From the NCBI GenBank assembly GCA_963724735.1, contig CAVRVX010000010.1:108159-172158 (forward strand): a stretch of DNA of 64,000 nucleotides, given 5' to 3'. Of this stretch, positions 26,166 through 33,376 are shown piece after piece. Every line of letters begins with the position of its first letter. Within the stretch, counting starts at the first letter, position 1. A model generated the notes under the pieces. It was not told where the DNA came from and did no database searches. It saw nothing but the letters and a program-made list of their open reading frames with translations. This DNA comes from Rhodoplanes sp963724735. GTDB taxonomy: Bacteria; Pseudomonadota; Alphaproteobacteria; Rhizobiales; Xanthobacteraceae. The translations under genes were made by a program, and so were the position numbers.

Positions 26166-28172
26166 AGCTTGAGGACGTGGTCCAGATTGCTCTGGGCAAT
26201 GCCCCAATAATGTGGCGCGTTCTCGCGCGTCCATTCCTTCAGCGCCTCGCGATAGGCCGCGACCGCCTCCTCGAGCCGCGCCGTGCCGCTCTCGCGCTCG
26301 CCGAGCTCCACAACGCATTGCCGAGATTGTTCTGCGTCGTCGCCCAGTCGAGCGGCACGCGCTCGCGCGTCCTTTCCGTCAGCGCCTCGCGATAGGCGGC
26401 GATCGCCTCGTTGAGCCGCGCCGTGCCGCTCTCGCGCTCGCCGAGCCTCCACAACGCAGTGCCGAGATTGTTCTGCGTCATCGCCCAGTCGAGCGGCACG
26501 CGCTCGCGCGTCCATTCCGTCAGCGCCTCGCGATAGGCCGCGACCGCCTCCTCCAGCCGCGCCGTGCCGCTCTCGCGCTCGCCGAGCGTCGATAACGCAA
26601 TGCCGAGATTGTTCTGCGTCATCGCCCAGTCGAGCGGCACGCGCTCGCGCGTCCTTTCCGTCAGCGCCTCGCGATAGGCCGCGACCGCCTCCTCCAGCCG
26701 CGCCGTGCCGCTCTCGCGCTCGCCGAGCCTCCACAACGCAGTGCCGAGATTGTTCTGCGTCGTGGCCCAGTCGAGCGGCACGCGCTCGCGCGTCCATTCC
26801 GTCAGCGCCTCGCGATAGGCGGCGACCGCCTCGTTGAGCCGCGCCGTGCCGCTCTCGCGCTCGCCGAGACTCCACAACGCATGCCGAGATTGTTCTGCGT
26901 CGTCGCCCAGTCGAGCGGCACGCGCTCGCGCGTCCATTACTTCAGCGCCTCGCGATAGGCGGCGACCGCCTCGTTGAGCCGCGCCGTGCCGCCTCGCGCT
27001 CGCCGAGCCTCCACAACGCACTGCCGAGATTATCCTGGGCTATGCCTCGTTCATCATCCGACAAAGCCGCGTCTAATAATTTCCGCCGCAATATGATCAA
27101 TGCGATGAGATGCACGTTGCTGCCGCGATCGCGCCCATATTCGTACAGCGTCGCCGCGTCCGAATTCAGCGACCGGGCGACCATCGCGGTATTTGCCCCA
27201 TGAATTGCTTCGGCCAGACGAATGATTGCCTCGGCGGCAGCCTCGCCGTCATATGCCGCAAGCGCAATGTCGCGCTCGCGATGGTGAAGCGCCGTTACTC
27301 CTGCGACATATCGTTCGCGACGTTCTTCCTCCTCGCGGCGCATCGACTCGGCTGCTTTGCGAAGCGCGGCGCGAGCCAGACCGGACTTGCCGACATCCAC
27401 CAACGACCGCGCTCTTGCCAGCGCTTCATCGACGATAGCGTCGATATTGGTCTGTGTTTGCCCCCCGGCAATCTCTCTTTCGTAGATGTCGATTGCGTTG
27501 CGAAGCGCTTGTTTCATGCCTTCAAAATCGAGGTTCCGGTCACCGGCGACCCTCTTCGCCATTTCGTGGATGAACCCCTCAGCTACGTACGCGAGCGCGC
27601 GCTACCTCCTCACCATACGCCTTCACCAGCAGATCGAGAATCGCCGTATAGGCGATATGCTTGGCGAGATCGGCGGGGCTAGTGAAGGTGCAGCCGGGAT
27701 AACGGTCTGCCTTCTTGAGGCGCGCCAAGTGATCGGCTTGCGCAGCGCACGAGCCATCCGTCGGTGCGTATTTCGGTCCACGCTCGGCGCTATCCCCGGC
27801 TTCGGCGATGAACAAGCGCTTGTCGTGATAGAGTGCGAGCCAAGCCTCCCACTGCGTGTAGGAAACGCTGATACCGCTTCGCAGCGCCTCGCCGAGCGGC
27901 GGCAGTTTGTCCGTTAGATCGGGATATTTTTTGCGCAACGCGCGTAATGCTAGCTCCCCCGGAGCGGAGCCCGTCATGTTACCGACGAGGTGCACCACGG
28001 CGTCGCCATGCGCGATATAGACGTCGAGCCTGTCGAGCGTGTCGCCGCCGAGGTCCTTGAAGTCCTCCTGCACCTTCACTTCCACATTGTGCCGCGTGAG
28101 GTCGGTGCGTAGCGCATCACGATAGGTGCGGAATTCATCGGAAACAGTCGAGAGAAAAATCTTCACCGACAT
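26166..28172 (-). pseudogene. DUF4062-TPR protein gene, frameshifted and IS-interrupted
   Basis: A long reverse-strand gene starting at ATG 28172 (MSVKIFLSTVSDEFRTYRDAL). The N-terminal about 120 residues match DUF4062, a TIR-like domain often fused to STAND or TPR modules. A shift near 27590 ends the first frame with RARVRS; the next frame (27562 onward) reads GDRNLDFEGMKQALRNAID and NTNIDAIVDEALARA-type helices. Tandem TPR units with LGERESGTARLEEAVAAYRE follow. One-base losses near 26989, 26880 and 26305 change frame three times, and IS481 copy 2 cuts off the last 11 codons. DUF4062-TPR proteins are candidates for defence or signalling, but this copy cannot make a full product. Confidence 0.8.
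26200..27030 (-). repeat. Tandem TPR-coding repeats of about 141 bp
   Basis: Six near-identical units, each coding about 47 residues (LGERESGTARL...QNNLGxALW). Very high DNA identity between units shows recent duplication; single-base gaps between units mark the frameshifts. Confidence 0.85.
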
Positions 28173-28475
28173 AAGCCACGATTCCCCCGATGAATGCCGA
28201 TGGGTTCCGAACGGAACCTGCGCGGCCAACCTCGCTCGGCCTAATCTTTAAATCTATTCCCTTCAGGACGGCGTCAGCACATTTCTATCGCACAATGACG
28301 ATAGGTGGGAGAGGGACGACCGGGACCGAGTGTTCGCGGAATAGTTGCAACGCGGATGGCCACACGTGGGAACCGACAACTTGGTCTGCAGTGGGTCAGG
28401 ACCGACAAAACTCACAGTGAGCATAACGAGTCCGCTTTTGGCCGGATAGTAACCAAAAAACCCTGCGGCAGGCCA
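28173..28475. other. Spacer between the DUF4062 gene and the integrase
   Basis: 303 bp. No gene is supported; it must hold the promoter of the leftward DUF4062 gene. No clear motif seen. Confidence 0.5.
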
Positions 28476-29732
28476 TCATACCTCCGCCACCGCGCCGCTC
28501 GGGAAGGACACGACATTGGTCTCGTCGGGCGGGTTGATGATCCGGTCGATAAGCTGCGCTAGCTTCTCCAACGCGCCGGCTTTCTCGTCCATATAGCTGT
28601 GCCGATCGTAAACGCCCTCGACGCCGCCAATGACGTGTCCGAGTACGCGTTCGGCGTGTTCGGACGTGACGCCCGCCCGGCTCATCAGCGACCGCGCGGT
28701 GCGGCGTAGGTCGTGGATGGTCCAGCGCGGCATGTCGGGTAGCGCCTTATCAAACTTGGGCTTGCTCTTGCTCCAACCGTTGAAGTGAGGTGGCTTGGAC
28801 CGGTCGGATTTCGGGTGCTGTCGTTTCCGCTCGTTGCCGGGGAACAGATAAGGGTTACCCACGACCTCGTCCTGCGCCGCAATGATGTCGAGGGCGACGG
28901 GTGGTAGTCGTAGCGCCCCCGCGTTGCCTTTCTCGCGCTTCTCGGTGGCGATCGTCCAAACGTCGCCGGAAATGTCGGACCGCTTCAGGCTCGCCACCTT
29001 GTCGCGGCGCTGGGCGGTTAAGAGCAGTAGCTTGACGATCGCGCCAAATGGTCCGGCGGTCCCGGCCGCCTTCCAGACGGCTCTAATCTCGTCGTCAGCT
29101 AGGATGCGTTTCCGCGCCCGCTCGGCCGCGGGGCGCTTATCGCGTCGCATGCCACGGACGATCGGGGAGGTGTAATTCTCGTCCCGCGTGGCGTACCAGT
29201 TCATGATAGCGCGTAAGGTCGCGAGTACCCCGTCCGCCATCGACGCGCCGCCGGGGCCCTTGACCCGGTCCTCGACCTCGTCGAGCAGTTCGTTGACCTC
29301 TCTCCGGCGGATATCGAAGAAGGGCTTTCCCGCCCAGGGTCTGTAGCTGTAGACGTACGTCTCTAGCTGGCGAACAATCTCGCCTCGCGAGCGCAGGCCG
29401 CTTTTATCCACGTGGGACTTCAGCCACTGTTCGGCGACGTCCCTAAAGGTGCCCGCTTCGGCTGCCGCTTTCGCTACATGTGGATTGAATTTGTTGGCGG
29501 CAGATTTCGCCTTAGCGACCGACAGCGCCGGGAAGTGACCGAGGGTCTTCACCCGCGCTCGTCCGCGCTCGTACCACACGACCCGCCAAGCTTTTGTGCC
29601 GCCATAGCTGACCCGCAGCATTAGCGTGAGCCCCCGGTCGAGTTTCTGAAAATGGTCCTTCTGGCCCTTGGCCGGTGGCTTGAACTTCCGAACACCGGGT
29701 TCGGTGAAGCAGGTTCCCTTGCTACTCTGCAT
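28476..29732 (-). CDS. Tyrosine-type site-specific integrase (P4-like)
   Basis: 418 residues, full length. The N-terminal DUF4102-type arm-binding domain reads RKFKPPAKGQKDHF ... GGTKAWRVVWYERGRARVKTLG. A core-binding domain follows (about 95-200). The catalytic domain has TAQRRDKVASL (Arg), HDLRRTARS (His-x-x-Arg), LGHVIGG and the C-terminal VYDRHSY tyrosine region. It integrates and excises DNA at tRNA 3' ends. The gene reads away from an att-like tRNA-Thr fragment 160 bp upstream, as expected for the int-proximal end of an island. Confidence 0.92.
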   Translation of the reverse strand: MQSSKGTCFTEPGVRKFKPPAKGQKDHFQKLDRGLTLMLRVSYGGTKAWRVVWYERGRARVKTLGHFPALSVAKAKSAANKFNPHVAKAAAEAGTFRDVAEQWLKSHVDKSGLRSRGEIVRQLETYVYSYRPWAGKPFFDIRRREVNELLDEVEDRVKGPGGASMADGVLATLRAIMNWYATRDENYTSPIVRGMRRDKRPAAERARKRILADDEIRAVWKAAGTAGPFGAIVKLLLLTAQRRDKVASLKRSDISGDVWTIATEKREKGNAGALRLPPVALDIIAAQDEVVGNPYLFPGNERKRQHPKSDRSKPPHFNGWSKSKPKFDKALPDMPRWTIHDLRRTARSLMSRAGVTSEHAERVLGHVIGGVEGVYDRHSYMDEKAGALEKLAQLIDRIINPPDETNVVSFPSGAVAEV

Positions 29733-29748
29733 CTAGTCTCTCCCTGAT

Positions 29749-29771
29749 TTTAGGCGCTGGTTTAGGCGCTG
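29749..29771. repeat. Direct repeat TTTAGGCGCTG x2 upstream of the integrase
   Basis: Two copies of an 11-bp sequence with 12-bp period (29749-29759 and 29761-29771), between the integrase start and the att-like site. Possible arm-type binding sites for the integrase or its control; inferred from position only. Confidence 0.4.
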
Positions 29772-29895
29772 TCCTACGCCTATCATAGCTTACCGGGTCG
29801 GACCGGGCTACTACGATTTTAATCATTGATTTTGCTGGTAGATCAGGCGCTTATACGGGCTGGTCCGAGCCGGTGCAGACCGAGTGTGGTGCTTA

Positions 29896-29940
29896 TTTGT
29901 AATCAGGAAGTCGGTGGTTCGAATCCCTCAGCCGGCACCA
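29896..29940 (+). other. Att site scar: 3' part of a tRNA-Thr (TGT)
   Basis: From the anticodon loop TTTGTAA (anticodon 29898-29900) the sequence follows a tRNA-Thr through the variable region, T-arm GGTTCGAAT and acceptor GCCGGCA to CCA. The 5' half is absent: the upstream bases cannot form D-arm or acceptor pairs. A break at the anticodon loop is the usual crossover of P4-type integrases. On the plus strand such a fragment marks the right end of an element lying to the left, where the integrase is. Confidence 0.75.
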
Positions 29941-29965
29941 CCACGCGTAGTTTAAATACCCGACT

Positions 29966-30010
29966 CCAAAAATAGCGGCCCGGTCCTCGTTGAGAACGAG
30001 GACCGGCCCG
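29966..30010 (-). terminator. Rho-independent terminator
   Basis: A 15-bp stem (CCGGTCCTCGTT with AACGAGGACCGG at its core, one mismatch below) with a 3-nt loop. Read on the minus strand it is followed by TATTTTT. It ends the small secreted-protein gene whose stop is at 30025. Confidence 0.85.
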
Positions 30011-30024
30011 CTAGGGGTAGTCTG

Positions 30025-30189
30025 TCAGTACCGCGCGACGACCGGCCCCTTGCCAAAGGGAAGCTTGCCAATCGGGGCCTTACCAATCGGGGCGGCCACG
30101 GGCGGCGGCTCTTTCCGAGGCAGGTCGGCGGCCATAGCACCGCCGACTAACGCGACAGACGCCAGAATTCCAAAGAGAAACTTCGACAT
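30025..30189 (-). CDS. Short secreted Pro/Gly/Lys-rich protein
   Basis: 54 residues from ATG at 30189 with GGGAGG at a good distance. Signal peptide MSKFLFGILASVALVGGAMA, cleavage before ADLP. The mature 34 residues hold imperfect repeats PIGKAPIGKLPFGKGPV. A strong terminator follows, so it is a genuine transcription unit. The start (AADLP) resembles rhizobial porin-like outer membrane proteins, so a shortened relative is possible. Confidence 0.65.
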   Translation of the reverse strand: MSKFLFGILASVALVGGAMAADLPRKEPPPVAAPIGKAPIGKLPFGKGPVVARY

Positions 30190-30488
30190 TGACACCTCCC
30201 ACCGTTGTCGACAGCCGAACACCTTGGTCCGCCCATTGGTTCCAAGCCTCCTGCATTCCATTAAAGGCTGTTGCCCGATCACAACACTTCAACGCCCAGG
30301 TAGGCTGACGATCGCCGAACCAGCGGGCGATGCAGGCGCGTAGAAATTGGCGATCTGGCCCGGCGGCACCACATAGTTGGGCGGCCCTGCCCTGCGCCCT
30401 TCTCGCGACCGCGATGGACGGGCGCGGGCGGGAATGCTGTGATCAGGCAATCTCAATTGGACTGTTGAGTCTGAGCCAAGGCGGGACA
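30190..30488. other. Divergent intergenic region
   Basis: 299 bp between two small secreted-protein genes reading away from each other; should contain both promoters. No specific site identified. Confidence 0.5.
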
Positions 30489-30719
30489 ATGTTGACCAAG
30501 CTCACTTTCACCTTCATTGCCGCACTTGTTCTCGCCCAGGCTTCGACCGCGTATGCGCAGAGGCACCGGCAGATCGACCGCCCGCGTCCCCGCGCCGACT
30601 TTCATTCGGTCCCTGCCCTGACCAACCCCCGAAACGCCAGCCAGTCTGCGCAAGACTGCAATGCCACGTATAACGGGTTCCGGCTGTGTGACTGGCTACG
30701 GCCTTCGCCCTGGCCATGA
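30489..30719 (+). CDS. Small secreted protein, hypothetical
   Basis: 76 residues from ATG at 30489. Signal peptide (FTFIAALVLAQASTAYAQ), then a short basic mature part with two Cys (QDCNATYNGFRLCDWL) that could form a disulfide. No family recognised. Confidence 0.6.
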   Translation: MLTKLTFTFIAALVLAQASTAYAQRHRQIDRPRPRADFHSVPALTNPRNASQSAQDCNATYNGFRLCDWLRPSPWP

Positions 30720-30876
30720 TTTCTCTGAGGGGGCTAGGGCTGGCTTGGCTGGAGTTCCAGGCTGATAGCCTATTCAGGTGAGCCAGTTCAGGTGAGCCGG
30801 CCGTTGGCCGCCGTCCGGGGCTCCGCCTGCGGGACCAAGGCCATGCCCGTCGCCTCTCGCTTCCGACTGCAACCAG

Positions 30877-31215
30877 TTATCTCCCGGCCCCGCCGCCCAG
30901 CGCATTCGGACCGCACGCACTGTCGCCCGGATACTGCGTGCAGTAGTCCCTCATCTCATCAAACAGTCGCTGCCGCCACTGTTCGCGCGTCTCCTGCTGA
31001 GGTCGAGGCGGCGCGACCGGCGGGGGCGGCGGGATTGCAGTCTGCAGCGGCGGAGGGCCCGAACGTGAAGGCGGCGTTAGCGCGCGCCGGATCGCCTTTT
31101 CAATATCGAGGCGAATAACGCGGTTCGGTTCTCCCGGCAGAACGAAATACGTCTGGGCTCGCGCGCCCATCCCGATGACGGCGACCGCCAAGGCAAGCGC
31201 GATCCCTTTGCGCAT
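30877..31215 (-). CDS. Small secreted Pro-rich protein, hypothetical
   Basis: 112 residues from ATG at 31215, preceded by AGGAG. Signal peptide MRKGIALALAVAVIGMGARA, a segment FVLPGEPNRVIRLDIEKAI, a Pro-rich linker, and a C-terminal EQWRQRLFDEMRDYCTQYPGDSACG with two Cys. Periplasmic or secreted; function unknown. Confidence 0.65.
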   Translation of the reverse strand: MRKGIALALAVAVIGMGARAQTYFVLPGEPNRVIRLDIEKAIRRALTPPSRSGPPPLQTAIPPPPPVAPPRPQQETREQWRQRLFDEMRDYCTQYPGDSACGPNALGGGAGR

Positions 31216-31521
31216 CAACTGTCGCTCCTTCCGCCTTCCGGTTCGCCTTCGCCAGGTGAGTACGAACCTTCCCATCTGTTTTCCGCCTTTCCCCGTCCGT
31301 CAAGCGCTCCCATACCCGGACCGAGCGCCCCGTGTGGGAAGCCTCAGGCGGCCCGCCAAGGCATGGCCCACGCCTTGCATTGCGATCGCTGCACCACGGG
31401 AAGGCGGGGCCGCGGGGACGCTGTTTCTTTGTAAAACCTGGATTTTTCGCTGTCCGGGCCGTTCAGAGGGCCGCCGAACTTTGGTTCGTTCGTAACAAAC
31501 GCGACACGACAGGAACATGCT
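31216..31521. other. Divergent intergenic region upstream of the ferredoxin gene
   Basis: 306 bp. No gene. I saw no convincing sigma-54 or NifA-type site although the downstream product could be nitrogen-fixation related. Confidence 0.5.
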
Positions 31522-31965
31522 ATGGCTAATGTAACGTTTTCATCGCCTGTGATGGCGCGGGACCTCACTGTTTACGCGGTCGCCGGCGACCGGGGCACTA
31601 TCCTAGCGGTCGCGAAGGCGCACACGGTTCCGATCCCGTTCGACTGCCAGGACGGCGAATGCGGGTCATGCCTGGTGCAGGTAACGCACCTTACCCAAGA
31701 CAAACCGAAATATGGGATCGCGCTGACGGAGAAGGAAAAGGAGCTCCTCAAGCAGCTCGGCAAAATCACGCCGGAGGAAATCCATAACGCCGAAGTCAAT
31801 GACATGCCGCCGCGCTATCGACTGGCGTGCCAGTGCTTCATCCGCGACGAGGATATCCTCGTCAGCTTCGAGGGCGACCAGGTGCTGCCGGCCAAGCGGC
31901 CGCACGTCACGCCCGCCGCCAAAGATCTTCAAGGGCACCAGCCTCGCGATCGCGTCTCTCGATGA
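31522..31965 (+). CDS. 2Fe-2S ferredoxin-type protein
   Basis: 147 residues; ATG at 31522 after AGGA. Plant-type [2Fe-2S] ferredoxin fold with the loop FDCQDGECGSCLVQV (three of four cluster Cys) and a fourth in YRLACQCF. About residues 1-130 are ferredoxin. The last 14 residues (from KDLQGHQPRDR) look like out-of-frame translation, because dropping one A at 31921-31923 continues AAKIFKGTSLAIASLDDF straight into the ferritin-like domain. So the natural protein is probably a ferredoxin-ferritin fusion, with this C-terminus created by a one-base insertion. Confidence 0.8.
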   Translation: MANVTFSSPVMARDLTVYAVAGDRGTILAVAKAHTVPIPFDCQDGECGSCLVQVTHLTQDKPKYGIALTEKEKELLKQLGKITPEEIHNAEVNDMPPRYRLACQCFIRDEDILVSFEGDQVLPAKRPHVTPAAKDLQGHQPRDRVSR

Positions 31966-32422
31966 CTTCCTCGGTTATGCCGTCAAGGCCGAGGAGGACG
32001 CGGCGATCCACTATGAAAAACTGTCGGCCGAGATGGAGAAATGCGGCAACGAGCCGGTCGCGAAGCTCTTCGCGCAGCTTGCGCGGTTCTCACGCATGCA
32101 CCTCGCCGAGGCGCAGCAACGCGCCGCCTCGATCGACGTGTCCAAGCACCTTCCGGCCCAGTACGCTTGGCCCGATCAGGCCACCCCGGAACGCGCGGAA
32201 CTCTGGGCAGGCGACCCATCGCTATCGCGGCTGGACGCGTTGCGAGTGGCGCTGCGAGGAGAACGCGGCGCCTTCGACTTCTACTACATGGTCGCCGGCG
32301 CCTCGAAGGACCCCGAGATCGTTGCGATGGCAAAGGAGTTCGTCGACGAGGAGGCGGAACATGTTCGCATCCTCGAAGCCTGGATCGCGCGCGAGGAATG
32401 GGAGAAGAAATATCCGGCGTAA
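31922..32422 (+). CDS. Ferritin-like diiron domain (probable 3' half of a frameshifted fusion)
   Basis: Reads in the +1 frame after the ferredoxin. A four-helix ferritin/rubrerythrin-like domain: AVKAEEDAAIHYEKLSAEM, FSRMHLAEAQQRA, RGAFDFYYMVAGAS, FVDEEAEHVRILEAWI. Glu and ExxH-type ligands (EEAEH) are kept. There is no ATG at a sensible position in this frame, so it lacks its own start unless translation is coupled or frameshifted. Role likely iron or oxygen handling together with the ferredoxin. Confidence 0.7.
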   Translation, partial: KIFKGTSLAIASLDDFLGYAVKAEEDAAIHYEKLSAEMEKCGNEPVAKLFAQLARFSRMHLAEAQQRAASIDVSKHLPAQYAWPDQATPERAELWAGDPSLSRLDALRVALRGERGAFDFYYMVAGASKDPEIVAMAKEFVDEEAEHVRILEAWIAREEWEKKYPA

Positions 32423-32777
32423 GGCCCCACGAGCGTCGGTCTAAGCCTTCGGGGCGCCCGAGCGCCGAATGTCCGGCGCAGCACGGCTTGCGCGATCCCG
32501 TGGGCACAATCACTGCGATCATTTTTTTTAGAATCATTGCCATTTGGCGATAAAACGACTGGCGCATCCTTAGACTTTCGGTGTATAAAAATGTGGGATG
32601 CCGCCGAGCTCACCTTTTGGGCGGCAACCTATTCAAAGAAAAAGGCCATGCGAGCGGGGCAGGTTGCGCTGCTGTCCTGCTAAATGCTTGAAGGGTCGCG
32701 TATTTTTTCGACTCGTGGGCATTGAACCGCGACAGGCCAAGCCACAAGAGGTGGGAGGACGTAAGGAGGAAGTTCCG

Positions 32778-32996
32778 ATGGAGGGTCGTGCCGCCGGGCG
32801 AACGAGCGTCCCCGGAGCGAATTTTTTCGGCCACCAGCTTTGTCCGCAGTGTGCTTACACGCTGGTGGCCCCGGACGCGTCGCAGCATGTCAGTGAGCAC
32901 GCGATCAAGCACATTTGGTTCTGCGAAGGGTGCGGGACCGAGTTTGCAACGTTAGTCAAACTTACGCGGCGGGAGCCGGACCGATCCGCCGCCTAA
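32778..32996 (+). CDS. Small zinc-ribbon protein
   Basis: 72 residues from ATG at 32778, set by the strong AAGGAGGA 8 bp upstream. Two CxxC knuckles (LCPQCAY and FCEGCGTEF) about 28 residues apart should bind one zinc. Cytoplasmic; no known partner. The preceding 180 bp in frame are open but unlikely to be translated. Confidence 0.7.
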   Translation: MEGRAAGRTSVPGANFFGHQLCPQCAYTLVAPDASQHVSEHAIKHIWFCEGCGTEFATLVKLTRREPDRSAA

Positions 32997-33376
32997 CGCG
33001 TCCGAATTGAATTGCGGCGTATCGGCGCCGTCATGCGCCAAGTTCTGATTTCTCAAGATACGGCGTCGCCTTGTGCGGCGCCGTATTGTTTGAGGGGAAG
33101 CGCGAGGGCGCGCAAAATGAAGATTCAGGCCGAACCCAGGCGGTTGACGGATACGACGTTCTCCGTCACCGCAACGTCACGCACTGGACGCTATCCCAGG
33201 TTCGGGCCCGGCTCGTCGCATCGGGGCGCCCTCGACAGGGCAAGTCAGGGCCTCTGGACCGATGCCTTCGGCGCCGGCCTGTGCGATAACGCCAAAAATG
33301 CTGTAAGTGCGACCCGAAGATTTTAGCCATCGCCCCGGCCGCGAGCGCCGGCAGAACTTGCAGCGGGACCCCCAGC
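32997..33376. other. Intergenic region with hairpin, upstream of the aas-type gene
   Basis: 380 bp without a supported gene. A GC-rich hairpin at 33058-33086 (ATACGGCG...CGCCGTAT) could end the zinc-ribbon transcript. The rest presumably holds the promoter of the following gene. Confidence 0.5.
33058..33092 (+). terminator. Possible rho-independent terminator
   Basis: Stem ATACGGCG(T)CGCC with GGCGCCGTAT around a 6-nt loop, followed by TGTTTG. The T tract is weak, so the call is tentative. Confidence 0.4.

Noticed and set aside
26200..27030. Regular repeats suggesting a CRISPR array
   Set aside because: Units are about 141 bp without variable spacers and encode TPR motifs on the minus strand.
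29850..29940. Functional tRNA-Thr gene
   Set aside because: The 5' half cannot form acceptor or D-arm pairs, the anticodon stem has a mismatch and the T-stem a T-C mismatch; only the 3' part is tRNA-like.
31216..31521. NifA/sigma-54 control of the ferredoxin gene
   Set aside because: No TGT-N10-ACA activator site or -24/-12 pair was seen and no nif genes are in the window.
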